Made by a program: the position numbers and the translations under genes. Under the pieces are notes generated by a model. That model had not been told where the DNA came from, made no database searches, and saw nothing but the letters and a program-made list of their open reading frames with translations. A stretch of DNA of 64,000 nucleotides from Lycocorax pyrrhopterus obiensis (Eukaryota > Chordata > Aves > Passeriformes > Paradisaeidae): the NCBI GenBank assembly GCA_014706295.1, contig JACSVZ010000007.1, positions 5,857,699 to 5,921,698 on the forward strand, read 5' to 3'. Each line of letters opens with the position of its first letter. Positions within the stretch are counted from its first letter, which is position 1. This document shows positions 1-13,000 of the stretch, piece by piece.

Positions 1-1620
1 TCATAGGAGTTAAAAAAAACCACCAACACCCCCTCAAACACACCCTGTGGTGTCAGTCAAGTGATGCTGCTTTTAATTCCCCCTCCCCAGAGCAGTCTGC
101 TTTAATTATTATGTGTTCCTGCCTATGCACCACCCAGCTAGGAGGCTGCTGCCATATGCACTTGACAACATTAAACAGAAATATATTCTGATGAAGCTGA
201 GATATTCCTAGTATCTAGTAATTGTAAAGCATGTGGCATACGTATTCCAAGTGGCTCAGGAGACAAGTGCCAGCCTTTTTGATTAGGAGCTTTCCTGCAT
301 TAATTCCTTGTGGAACTGCACTGTTTTAAAAATCTGTTGTGGTATTAAGGTTGTTTATTATTCTGTGTTGTTTCTCATAACTAGACATCTTTAAGCATCT
401 GGTGGGTGGGTGGCATTGACTGAGGATTTTGAGACTCTATGTAGTTCTGGCACCAAAGTTACCCTGTGGATTTAGCACCGTTTTTGTATAGGAGCCTGAA
501 GTGACAGAACCCATAAATAATGTACAGAGCTGTACATTAGAACAGAAGGATGAAAAGTTATGCCTCCTGTTAGCATACGTTGGTCTTCTATTTGAAACAA
601 TGAGAAGGAGCCATGTGAAAAAGTGCAATTGTGAAATCAGAGATTGGCTCACAGATGCATGTGCATTTCTGCTTAACTATGACCTAAAGTACACCTACCA
701 AAGGGTGTAATTAGGTATTTTTATTTAAAAGTCTGATGATAGAAGGCAGATTTTTTTTAAGAATGGGTGAGATCCCTCTTAATCTGATGACAATATTTCC
801 CACTGGACTGGGGATGTGTGGGTCTAGTTCAGCTTGCTCTGGTTAATCAGTCACTGCTGATAAACTTGTCAGGCCATTTAAAAATATCTTGACAACTTTC
901 TCCTGCGGGTGCCATGGTCATCATGACTCTAATCTTTGGCTAATACTTTCCACACCCTGCAATCCTCTGGCTGAAGTGGAGGACAGCTCTGAGCCCAAGT
1001 GTTTTCCAGCTCACCTTAGCTAGGCACGAAGGTGGCTTAAAACACTGAGGAAAGCCCATTTTTAGCATTGCTATGCACAACACTTTTATTCTGTAGCTTA
1101 ATATAAATTGTTTGATTAGTTTCTTGCACATAACTTTTGGAATGAACAAACTAATCCTTTCCAAAATTCTGTTGCCTTACTGTTTCTACATTCACTGTTG
1201 TTTTCTGCCTTCACTAAACATTCGGTGTGCACTTCAAGTTCTCTTTGCAATAGGACTAATGTTTTAAGAACTAACTTATGTAATGTAGCATTTGCCTGCC
1301 ATTACAACCCAAAATACAGCTTCCCCCACATTTGGCAGAACATATGTTCTGGGGGAGGGACAATGGCGAAGACCTAAAGAAATCTAAACATCTAAACAAG
1401 AAGTAAAACAAAGAAGCACAATTCATTAGTGGAAAACCACTTGGGGCACCAGTTAGTCTAATTCTCTGCTGCTGTAGACAATTATAATCCCAGAGGAAGG
1501 TTTCCCTGGCAGCATTTCAGGGGAAGGCTTATATTTTCATTATGAGGGAGTACTCTTGAAAAATATCCTTAATTATGTCAGGACTGACTGAGGTTTCTTT
1601 AACACAAGCTACAAGCATCA
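1..1620. other. 5' flanking intergenic sequence, nothing recognised
   Basis: AT-rich unique-looking sequence with stops in all frames. The short open frames here (for example 501-710) have no recognisable protein similarity and no splice or codon signature of a real exon. I see no repeat family that I can name. Confidence 0.6.
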
Positions 1621-1782
1621 TCTTTTTCTTTTTCTTTTTCTTTTTCTTTTTCTTTTTCTTTTTCTTTTTCTTTTTCTTTTTCTTTTTCTTTTTCTTTTTC
1701 TTTTTCTTTTTCTTTTTCTTTTTCTTTTTCTTTTTCTTTTTCTTTTCTTTCTTTTTCTTTTTTTTTCTTTTTCTTTCTTATT
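1621..1782. repeat. (TTTTTC)n hexanucleotide microsatellite
   Basis: Positions 1621-1746 are about 21 perfect copies of a T5C hexamer, followed by roughly 35 bases of imperfect T/C tract. One strand is pure pyrimidine and the other pure purine. Because the period is a multiple of 3 it stays open in several frames, giving Phe-rich, Lys-Glu and Lys-Arg 'proteins' that are artefacts. Length is likely to vary between individuals, and the assembly here may be approximate. Confidence 0.97.
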
Positions 1783-2564
1783 TTTACTATTGTCAACCTG
1801 TTTATTGCAATCAGTTACATAAAAATTAGAAGAAAGCTGATAATATGCAAAGAGTGATGATTTGGGCACTGGTCTGTTACTCTACCATCTCTACTGAGTC
1901 AGTCATTCTTTGACCTTTAATTTTTACCTTTTCTGAAATAAATTATTTTCTTTAGCTTTGGGAACAATCAGTAGCATAAGATATCTGGATATCTTTTGTA
2001 GCTCAAAAATACGCAGTTCTGCAACAGCTGAATCATCAGAATCTTTTAAAAAGTGAAGATGGAATTTCTACTGGGCTTATTTTGGCTCCTAAGGCTTATG
2101 TCTCCACAAAGCCAGGCTCCTAAACACAGTTCCTTAAAATGTCCCCGGGCATATTTCTTTTGGTGAGGATTCACTGCCTTTGTGGAGTGTTAAGCTGTTG
2201 TCAGCGGTGGCTTACCTTGCTTCCATTGCCATGGAAGCCTCCTGATCAAGCAAAAAACATATGTAAAAGCCTTAAAATCAGTCTTTAAAGTTACTAGAAT
2301 GGAATGAGATGCGTGTTATTCATATGAAGGCTGTAATCTTGGAGTCACCTCTGGTTGCTCCACATCCCAGACTGGGACGTGCTCCAGCCAGAGATCAGAG
2401 ATCAAGGCACTCCTTCTCCATGATTTTCAGGTTATTTCATGTTGTTAATCCATTCTTTACCTGAGGGGTGTTGTTGAGGAATTTTTGCAGGAGAACGGAC
2501 ACTGGGAATGCACAACCCAGCTTTCCCAGCATTGAATCAAGCTGAATAAAGGATATGCTATCTT
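1783..2564. other. intergenic sequence, nothing recognised
   Basis: AT-rich flanking DNA between the microsatellite and the LTR-like element. No gene, exon or named repeat is visible. Confidence 0.55.
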
Positions 2565-3044
2565 TGATAACACCACGGAAGAAAGAAGAGAAACAACCCA
2601 AGGATATGAAATAAGGATGTATTGACTACAGCACAATAGAAATATAGTTTAGGAATTGCTGAAACAATAAGGTAGTTCAGCAATATGAAAGGACTATAGT
2701 TTAGGAACTGCTGAAACAATAATTTAGTTCAAACAAGATTGATACATTATGCTGAACAAGAAGGATGTGAGAAATTGAAATATGGTGAGTAGCTGTCACA
2801 GCAAGTGTCCAGTCAGAAGTTTAGATGCAACAGGCTAACAGTAGCAAGCATCCAATCATTATACTGCTTTTGACCGCATGATGTTCGAATCATCACGTAT
2901 TTAGAACTGAAAATGCTATATAAGTGTATATTCTTCAAATAATAAATGGCTTCACGTGATCATATTGATCGTTGTGTGATGTCCCGTTCTTTCGCCTCCG
3001 CAGGGTGTAGCAGCTCTGAGACCACAATGACCTAAAACTTATCA
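2565..3044 (+). mobile_element. solo LTR-like element (endogenous retrovirus remnant)
   Basis: A block with LTR promoter/terminator architecture. It has a TATATAAG box at 2917-2924 and an AATAAA poly(A) signal at 2941-2946, followed by a GT/T-rich stretch (about 2965-2995). The chosen ends are TGATAA at 2565 and TTATCA ending at 3044, a 6-bp terminal inverted repeat of the TG...CA type, giving 480 bp. Inside the U3-like part a roughly 30-bp sequence starting ATAGTTTAGGAA is repeated at about 2643 and 2695. No gag, pol or env coding sequence adjoins it, so it is a solo LTR. I found no convincing target-site duplication, so the ends are approximate. The family assignment (ERVL- or ERVK-like) is open. 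Confidence 0.6.
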
Positions 3045-6000
3045 CAAAGTAGCTTTGACACAAATGCCTGCTCTTTTCTGAGAATCCTTTTCCTTCATAT
3101 CTCTAATCCCTGAAGCTGGATCTTGTAAAAACCGTGTCTTCCTTTATTTTGTATCTAACTCACCCAAAAGACTACCAGAAACACTCAGACCCTGCGAATG
3201 AGTCCTGGAACTAAATACTGTTATTTGTTTTACTCACCTTGCCATTGGTTCCTCCAGTCTACCCTTCATTTTATTTGGCTTTGACAAACATTTTGTAGAT
3301 CAGTTATAAAGATGTTTCATCAAGTTTTTGACCTTTGTGTTTGCCAGCTTCACACGAGACTTTGAGAATCACACAGTAATAAGTTGCTGCTTAAGAAATG
3401 TATTTCATAAGGGTTTCTATTTTTTTCTGGGGTGGGTTTTTTTTGGTTTTTGAATTTTTAAATGTTTGATGTGCAGTGGTACCACCCTTTATTAATTAGC
3501 ATGTTATTTGTGGTAAAATCAAAGTGTGACGTTTATTTCTGTCTTTGAAAAAAATCGAGATGACGAAGCAAGCATTCAAACTATTTCTAAATGCTAATTT
3601 TATTGATTTGTTGGTAATTAAATGAATGCTTAGGCATTAATGACCAGCTACTGTGATGTCCTGCAGTTGCTGTAGTAAAGGCTGATGTCTTTACAAAGGG
3701 AAGGTAAACTACTGCTGTGTAATTTCACAAAGGAGTTAAGACTTTGTGGGTGTAAGAGTGCATAATTTAGCCTCTGTGTCAGGTCACACAAAGAAAACAC
3801 TGAAAAAATGAGATTATAAAATAAAAATATGACACAGCTAGGTTCTTAATTCTTTCAGGAGATCCTACTGATGTATTTGCAGCTTTAGGGGCTCAAGTCT
3901 TACCCTGACACCTTTCATGACCATGCTAGTGATACTCTCTAAGTATCATCTGCAAATGAGCCTCAAAAAGCTGTCACTCTTTTAATGTGTAATTTTAAAC
4001 AGGTATTTAGTAATTTTTTGTAGTTTGTAATTTTTAATAGGTATTTTTGAACCCTAGTTCACTCATGGCCGCTAACTCCAGGTACGCAGGTGGGTGTTAT
4101 TTACTCGTAGCTTACAGTTCCTTACTTTTGGTTGTCTGTTCCTCTAGAAATCATGAAGTTTTCTCTGATTCTGGAAAAATCTACTTGTATTTGTCTTTTC
4201 TTCAATATGTTTCAACTGTTGTAATTCAACAGCCTATTATTTTGTGTCTCCTATGAGCCCTCATACATTGCATAAATTAAATTGTGAGGACCTTCCTGTG
4301 ACCATAAATTCTTGCAATCAGTAGAGCAGAGGAATACTCTAAGAATTTGCCACTCCAGGCAGTAATTTTAGGTCTAATTTTCTCACAGAAAAGCATTTAT
4401 GACTGACCCATTTTGTCTCCAGCTGTTCCCCATGATGCAGGATGCCTCATCTCGTGAACAAAGACTTTTCTAGATGTTCCACAGTCATTTTTCAAAAATG
4501 TCACATTTCATCAAACACTATTCAAATTTTTCCTGTGTGTGAGATATTTCTGCTTCAATAACCTGTTGTCTTTTTAGAGACATCTTCCCTGTTTCAGTGG
4601 GAGAATAGGTAAGATGCAGAAATGTCATTGTACTTTGAATTAGGGTGGAACAGGCCCAATCAAGGAAATCACAGGGTCCTTTTGTTAATCTTTTCACTTC
4701 TCCACTATGTATTAAGATGCCCAAAGGAAGGTATTGAATTTGCACAGTATGTGTGGCTCTGACCCTTCATCTGAAATTTGAGGCAAGTAGGATTGGGTTT
4801 GCAGAGAGAGAGAAGTCAGGCAGCATTTTGACTCCCAAAAAGCTCTCCCTGCATTTTCAGGGTGTAGAATAGTTTTTGCTTCAGAGGTTGTGGGTAGACT
4901 CCCTATATGGTGATTTATCCTTTGATGAAATGTCCAGGTAAAGACGATAGCTAATATCGTTAGAGAATTATTTCTGTCTCAATTTCAACAATCTCAGGCT
5001 TTGGCTTTTTTAAAAAAGAATATGGTTTCCATAGTTACAAGGTTAAATCACCTTTGATGCCATTACCTTTGTGCACATATCTACAAAGGTGTCTTGCTAT
5101 GTTCTTAGGCAGCTCCAATTTTCAAATAATCTCTGAGGACAAGCTAAAATGTATTTTCCTTTCCAAATGCTTTATAGTTTTCAAAAGCTCTTATCTGTCT
5201 GTCTAGAACTTGTAGTAAACAGACTGCATGTATTTTTTCCTTCTCAAACAGTGGAAAACAATAATGTCCTACTAGGCTAGTTGGGATTTAGTTAGTGACA
5301 AAGCAACAGAGGTACTTCTGTGCATGTCATTATAAACCTTAACACTTTAAAATAACCTGCTGAAAGTTTTATAGCCTGTGCAGTGCATTCTTTGCTATGA
5401 AGTTTCATAGGATTGTTCCAGTCATCCAATCACAGCCATCAACAGCACATTTGGCAGTAGTTGTGCTATGAATAATTTTTCATAAGTGGCTCTATTGTGG
5501 AACTGAGTGAGCAGCAGCATGATTTATTTCACTGAGTGAAAGAACATAAAGACTCTTTCTACAAAATACTAAAAATTTCACTTTATGGCTTCTGGATTAC
5601 TGTCTCAAGTCATTCGTGGTGGACATGAGAAGCAGAGGATGATTATGTGTTCTTAATAGCAGATCTGATGAGTGGATACAAAACTAGGAAAGAGAGGTTG
5701 ATGTACCTCTAGAGAAATAATGAAACTTTTCAGCGTGAAAATTATTTTTTTTCACATATTTTACTGATGAAATCGTTTAACTGCCAAGGAGGGGAGAAGG
5801 ATGCACCACCCCAACTGCGGATGTATTTAATCCCTGTGATAATATCACAGTTTGTTAACCTTTAAGTTAAAGTCAATTTAGGGTTTTCAAGGTCTTCATT
5901 CAAATGATTTGGGCAGCTGTCACCTTATGAAGTTTATTTTAGCACAAATTTACTTGACTGGTAATTTTGGATCAGATTCCTGACAAGTATAAAGACTTTT

Positions 6001-6119
6001 GAAGAGCAGTCTCTACAATAACTGTTTGAGGCCCATGTCCTTTAAGTTTGTTCTTATGAGCAAAATAATGAGCAATAAAAAAAAAAAAGAGCAAATTGAA
6101 CCTCTGCCATTTTTAGTCT
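3045..6119. other. intergenic sequence, nothing recognised
   Basis: About 3 kb of AT-rich DNA with no exon-like open frame and no named repeat. A G/T low-complexity tract (G runs joined to T runs) lies at about 3428-3462. Confidence 0.55.
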
Positions 6120-6420
6120 GCAGTAATTTTAACTGCAGGAATTTTTTCTAATTTTTTGGTAATTGTAACTACACTTATTGATGTAATTTTCTAATTTTAA
6201 CTGCAGTCATTATTAATTATTTTAAATGAACTATTAGCCATAACTTTATTAATTAATAAAAATTATACATTATTGTATCATCTATCTAGAGTATATTATT
6301 ATATTACATAATAACTAATTATTATTATGGATAATTATTACTTATATGCTTATTAATTATTAAATATTTTAAATGCAGTTATTAATGTAATTTTAAAATT
6401 TAACTGCAGTCCTGCTGAAG
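6120..6420. repeat. AT-rich low-complexity patch with recurring TTAACTGCAG motif
   Basis: A nearly G/C-free stretch of TAATTA/TTATTAAT words in which the motif (A)TTTAACTGCAG or a one-base variant recurs near 6127, 6195, 6368 and 6398. The spacing is irregular (about 68, 173 and 30 bp), so it is not a clean tandem satellite. It may be a decayed local duplication. No coding potential. Confidence 0.6.
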
Positions 6421-6881
6421 ACATCCAGGTGAATCTGTGAATTGTTTTCTTGGTAGAGGGAAGTCTTCTATACTGGAAATTTTAAAAATACTGCAATGCA
6501 CCAGTGTCATGCCATTTTTAGTGGTTTTTTCTGCAGGTCTCTGTAAAAGTGAATGAGGTATAAAATAATAATTAATATCATTACTATTTTGGACTGCTAA
6601 TGCTTTTCAAAGGTTATGCCACAGCGGTCTCACACAGAACACTTTTCTCTTAATTGCCAAGTGTATTTGATAAGAAACACAGTTGATCTGGTTTTGATCA
6701 ACAGTGGCCCAAGAATTATTCATTCAGTTGGAAAACTTCTGTCCTATTTGAATCCCATTGAAAGTAAAAGTCATAACATTGAATGGAAGACTAGTTGTAG
6801 GTGAGGCTGGATTTGAAAAGGAATATGATTTGTACTGGAAAACACTATTTTTTTGGTGTGAAATGAATTTTATGTGGAGAC

Positions 6882-7024
6882 ACCTGTGATTAGCTCAATT
6901 AGAGCACGGAGCTAACAACACCAAGGTCATGATTTTCATCCCTGTATGGGCCAATCACTTCAGAGTTGGACTCAGTGGCCCTTTTGGGTGCCCTTCCATC
7001 TCAAATATTCAGTGATTTCTGTGA
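6882..7024 (+). mobile_element. tRNA-Ile-derived SINE with CR1-like tail (TguSINE1 type), diverged
   Basis: The left part resembles a tRNA-Ile head: an A-box-like TGATTAGCTCAATTAGAGC followed by GAGCTAACAACACCAAGG and a closing GTATGGGCCA. The B box (near 6931-6941) is mutated. The right part (GAGTTGGACTCAGTGGCCC through the CCCTTCCATCTCA run and a GTGATTTCTGTGAT end) matches the CR1 3' tail. This is an old, inactive insertion, not a tRNA gene. Confidence 0.75.
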
Positions 7025-10000
7025 TATATAGGTCCATGTGCACATATGCACACCTTTTTATATCATTTTCTCTGATTCATAGCTAAAATACACAGAATGC
7101 AATTACAATTGGCTGTGTTTATGTAAATACTATGCACAATATTAGAATAAGATATGATCAATGTTTAAATATTTATTTTCGTGCATAATGCAGTTTCCAT
7201 ACAGCACAGGTTTTTGACAGCCAATAATGGATATTTGTTCATGTTTTTAAAAGGCATTTCCTTTGAATCAGCTGAAATAAAAATACTTTTGATTGCTGAG
7301 CTTGTTCTGATAAGCTCAGTTCCACAATGTAATTTTTTCATATCCTTACATGTTAGAGTAATGGACTGCCTATTTCGGATAGACTCTTTCATCATAACCT
7401 TCTTGTGGAACTGTTTTACTCTAAGAACACCTTGACTTTAACAAAAAAAAATGTAAAAGGTGCTTTTACTTGTTCATAAGGGAGAATACAATGCTTATGA
7501 AGTATATTCATTGACATTTGAGGGATTAGAAGTGAAATGAAACAGAATATCTTGAAAGAGAGGTTAGAAGTGAAATGAAACAATATTTTGAAGGATAAGA
7601 AACAAATTAAGCATGTTTTGCTAACAGCAGAAATTTTTTGTTGTCTGCATAGAAAAGAAAAAGTATTGGTATAAAACTTGTGGTTTTGGACACTGGTGTT
7701 TTGCACTTGATTTTCATGTGTGACAATGCAAAACAATGAAAAAATCTGAATGACGGACGGGGGTTGATGAAACGTGGCATTATGTGATCGTTTTCTTTGG
7801 GCAGGAGAAGACAGGACACCTGCTTGTTTGAGAAATCCATGCTCTGTCATTGCTCCTCTGATTTAATTTTAAAAGGTAAAAAAAAAGATAGATTTGTTTC
7901 ATAAATGTATGGGAGTCTAGGCTTTTTTTTTTGGATGGGGTTAAAGTAGCATACATAATTCTGTGTCCAGGATTTCCCTTGATAATTCTTCTGATTCACC
8001 CAGAAACATTCCAAGTGGATTTTCTGTCTGTTTACAGAACCAAAATCTGGATGGAGCCTGTCAAACTTCATAGTCTGCTCAGGCAAAAGATGTGACCTGG
8101 GAAACAGATACTGAAAAAAACCAAAACAGCCAAATAGAAGTAATTTGCTGGCAATTTGCCAGTCATCGTTGTGCTTGTGGTTACTGATGGATTGTGTCTC
8201 AGGGAAAGGGACATCCTCTCCCAGTGCACCCATGAACCTCTGGGGAGATCCATCAAACACACCCCTCCCAGCTGCCATTCCCAAATATTTCCCAGCAAAG
8301 TGTGTCTCTGTCTCTCTCTGGTCATATCATTAAGGGAAACTCGTTAAATACTTTCCAAAGTTGAACTACAGTGCATTTTGGGACACCAAGTCCCAGGGGC
8401 TTGCTGGAGACATTGGTTTATATCACTCCCCAGGATCCCTCTCCCACACGAACTTCCCTTTTTTCTGCAGGGTACAAAATATCTCTTTCACCAACTCATC
8501 ACTGTCCTCCTCTCTCCCTGACACCTCCCTCCTTCCTCCCTTTTATCATCCTCTTTACTTCACAGGTACCAATTACCTCTCTTCTCAGAGATCTTCTTAT
8601 GAATGTGTAGCCAACTAAACTCTGAGAAATCATTGTGAACATGCATTTAGCTTTGGAAAATAACTCATTTTCAGACCTGCAGAAGGGCTGCTGTGTTTGA
8701 AAGCTTGTAGATTTTTTTTTCAGCTACACCAGCTGCTCTGGGAAAAGATATTTCCTCCTCCCACAAACCCTGTTTTGCATTACCAGCTTGCAGTTTTAGC
8801 CTTGTATGCTGACGACAATTAAAATAAGATGACATGTCCACAAAACTCACAATGAGGTCCATTGCTAATGTACCTTTGCCTGTTTGATCTTCCATCTGTT
8901 TACCAGGCAAGAAATTATAACTTTTAATGTGCAATAATTTTTCCCCATGTATATGAATATCCATATTTGAAATGTCTTCATATATGTATTTTTTACCCAC
9001 TTGCTGTCAGTTAGTTTAGATTCCTTTTTAAATTACAGACACAAAGCTTTCTTTGATATGAAGAAGCTGTGGGTCTGCAAATCTTTAGAAGATTTCCCAA
9101 AGCACCTTTAATATTTGAGCTGGAAATCTGAGATTTAGGAAACTTTTTTGGAGAACTGTTGGGGTTTTTTTTCTGATGTCCTCAACTGCAGAATTTCTCT
9201 GTTCTTCATCTGAGCTCCTGGTGATCTGCAGGGATATCTATCAATACTTGGCATAATTTGAATTGCACAAATAAACGGAAAGAAAACTTCCCAGAAACCT
9301 TTCATTGTGCGAAACCTGCTCTGAAACCGTGTTGTAATAGCTGGAGAGCATTGCAGTAATAATACAAAGGTATTGTCTGTCCTTAGGTTATGTTTTTACC
9401 TGGAGATGTTCTGCCACCCTGTCTGATGAGGAACTGAGCTACGGAGAGACGTGGTGAGCTCAGTGGCAGAATGAATTCTGAAATCAAATCTCTTCTTAGC
9501 CCTGTATTCTCAGCTTGGCCACGCTCTCTCCTTGGTAGTACGCTGTGTCAGAGGAACGCTCCCCCCTCTAGAATTCATTGTGCTTCCAAATGTTTAAATT
9601 TGCATTGGGCTGGAGGTAGAAGGAGCTGATTTAGGTTCCCAGGGACAATGGGTCTTGCAAGGGAAGTGTCAACAGTCCATAAACCACAGGAGTGCTGCTC
9701 TTGGCAGCCTGAGGTTCAAATAAACCTGCCAGCTAATGATGAAAGAAGATGCAATGGTCTAGCATGGTACAGTAAATATCTCCTTTAAAAGGAATGGCTA
9801 TTGGATACAGCAAGAGGACACGGGCAAAATAAATTCATAACACATAGCAGGAGGTTGTTGTGAAGAGCTTGCTTTGGGAGACAATTCTATTCTGCAAATA
9901 TCAGTGTGCTTGAAGCATAGTCCCAGTTCCCAAATGTGTCAGCGAGTTCACTGATGGCATCACCTTATATTTATGATTTATTCTTGTTTTTGTCTGTCTT

Positions 10001-13000
10001 TATTTTCATGGTCAGTGCCAGAAATCCCAAAGAATTTTTCATCCTTCCCTTATCTGCTTGGCTGTGAGTTTTTGTTGGTTTTAGTTTCTGGAGTGGTTTT
10101 TTTCTGTTCAGTTTTGGCTTTGTGGTTTTTTTTTTGGTCTCTGAAGATGATGTCATTCTTGCTTTTGGGCCTGTTGTGTTCGTGGGATGTGTTACTGCAC
10201 ATTTTCTTTCTGTATTTGCAGTCTAATTAAGACCTATTCTAAGCAGAGCTGACTGAAGATTTAATTACTTACTATATCACTATAAAAACGCTTTTTGAAA
10301 AAGAGGATGGATTGATTGAATAAATAATGGGCGTTTGTAAAACTTGGTTAGAGTCTTTTTATAAATTATTTGTCTAAATAGAAACCATTTATTTTCTTAG
10401 ACAGTGTAAGTTGTTTTTTTATGTTCTTCCTGGAAAAACAACTAGCCTGAAAATTGGTAAAAAAAGGTTTTCTTCTGTATGCAAAATTTCATTTATATTA
10501 TGCCTTTGAGAGCTCAGCTACTGAAAAAAATAGGAACTTTATCACGTACCTCATGTCTTGGAGAAATACAGATACAGGGTGAACAGGTGAAAGCAACAGC
10601 CAGTCTACAGGTGTAGAGCAATTCAAGGACGAAAATATGGTGATAAGAAAACACTGAATAGCTGACTCTAAGTAGCAAAGTGTCAAAAAGCTGGGTTCAG
10701 TTTGGTTATTGTTCATTACTATTTTAGCCAGATACAGTCAGGTTAGAGGCACTGGGGTCAAGGCTGATACAGAAAAACTGTCAATCATGTAAAATCAATG
10801 AGAAGTGATTGAGTAAGTTACCAAGAGGCTGAATTTTAGGTCGGTGTTAAGGTTTAAATTAACACAAACTCCTGCAGAGTTATTGTATGGCTTAGTTGGA
10901 AGGAGCAGAGATGAAATTTTGAGGGGAGGTTTTATGGGGATTTTTTTTTTTGCTTGGTTTTGGTTTTTTCAAGCTGGACTCGTGCTCTGTGATAAAAGGT
11001 GAAGTCCAAGGTGACCTGGGCACAGTGGTGATGGCACCAGTGCAGGGCAGCAGTGATGGGCAGCTCTGGGAGGGGCAGCAGCCAGGCTGCACGGGCACCG
11101 AAGGGACCAACAGGAAACACTTCCCTTCCTGCCCTGTCCATGGAAACTGAGAGGTTCCTCAAGGCAGGGGCTGCTGAGGGAGAAAGTTGGGTGTAATTGG
11201 AGGAGATGTGACCTAGAAATGGCTGGTGCTCCAGGTTTGCAGCAGGGAATTTTCCTAAGGGGTAAAGGAAGCTCGTACTGGGCTTGGAGAAACCGGTTGT
11301 TTATTCTACTTTTGGGAATTTTCAGGGATTCCCAAGATAGATCTTGAGTAGCTGTGTGGGATAAAGGGAGAGATTTTTTAAGAGCATATTTGCTTTCTGA
11401 TATTGGAAGGAACCCTGAGTTAAATATTCCAAGAAGCCTGGGTCTTTCCTTAGCAAACCTCGTCCCCAAAATAGACTCTGTGGAAGATGAGCTTCTGTCA
11501 ACTCTCGATCTTGAAAAATTTGTTTAATTTGAATCACATTCTGCCTGTGTTATCCAGAGTGCTGGATAGACTTTTCTAGATCTTTTTCAGCCTCTGTGCT
11601 GTTTCAAAACATGTGTTTTGTCCCACAGTTTTCCAGTTTCATTGAGGTTTTGCCCCAGTTAAGCCCTGAACAGAGCTGCTCTCTCTGCCTCTGTTTCTCT
11701 CAGCATTGCAGTGTCCCTCTAGTGATATGTATGATGCTATTCTCACCGTGTCAGGGATGAAATATTTCTATAAAATGCCCTGGAAATGAAAACTCTCTGC
11801 ATTGTCAGTGTGAAAATATGCTGAAGGCATGCATGACTGAGCAGGCAAATGTAACGAGCTGCTGGGAAGTTTAATTTTGGAGATACATTGTATTGACTGA
11901 CAGTGGTGTGAATGGCGAACAGACCTCTGCAAACATTTACTGTCATTCCTTGTCACTGCTCGGATTCTTAAGAGAAAAGAAGTCGAGAACAGTGTTACAG
12001 AGATGTAAGAAATCATTTTAAGTGTCTCCCAAGCTCTTTACTTTGTCTAATAGGACAGCAGATATCTCTGGATCCCTTTCTAAACAGGCTTCAGACAGCA
12101 TGAACTGTATGAGAAAAGCCTCCTTCTTGCTGTAGATAGAGGGGGATTTTAATAGCAACAGGATTATTATTCCATCTAAATCAATAGAGGGAGTTTCTAT
12201 CTGGTTTAAGAAAAACTGCCTGTGACTGCTGGAGCAGTGGGAAAGGAGAGAGATGCAAATTAGACTAATAGCTAAATCTATAGCAAGACACAAAGGTCTA
12301 AAAATGAGATAGGCATATTTGAAAGCACAATCCTCAGATTCCCTGCTTGCCCTCCCAGTCACCGAAGGTTTTAGTGCAGATTGTGTTGCAGCGTGGTTTC
12401 CCAGTTATCCAGAGCACTCTTCCTTCGCCTGAACAGCAGCGTCCTCTGTCCTGGCACCTGTGAGCGATGGAATATTTAGTGCGTGAGGAAAAGATCTTTT
12501 GGTGACTTTCCTCAACTTATGTCTCTTAATTTGGTAGAGGTACTCAGAATGCACTTACTGCAAACTTTTGATGTTAGGTGATCACCTGAACCCCTGGACA
12601 GCTTTTGATCCCAATACAATCAATGTCTGAGGAGGAGAAGGAAAAGGCACCCTAGATCTGTCTCCAGAAAATTCATTGTAATTGATACACCACCATCAAT
12701 TTCTTTTCTCTCATTTCAGCATCAGTTCAACTTTAGAAGTCTATAATTTCCATGAGGGACTGAGAGTGCATTGAGAAGATTTAGGTTTTCACAATTAGCA
12801 GCTTCCTGAGACATGAGGATCTGAGGACTTGCAAACCAAGCAAGGAGCTGAAACCCATTTATCTCTGACATTCTACAGGAATATTTTAATCATTAGCTCT
12901 TGTGTAAGAGCGGGTAACATTCCTGCCAGACATCTTGTGAAAGAGATGTATCCCCCTGTTATTATTATCACTATATTTATTTATAGAAAATACTGAAGCT

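Noticed and set aside
1599..1869. Open frames giving Lys-Glu, Lys-Arg or poly-Phe proteins
   Set aside because: They are translations of the (TTTTTC)n microsatellite; a period-6 repeat without stop words is open in several frames.
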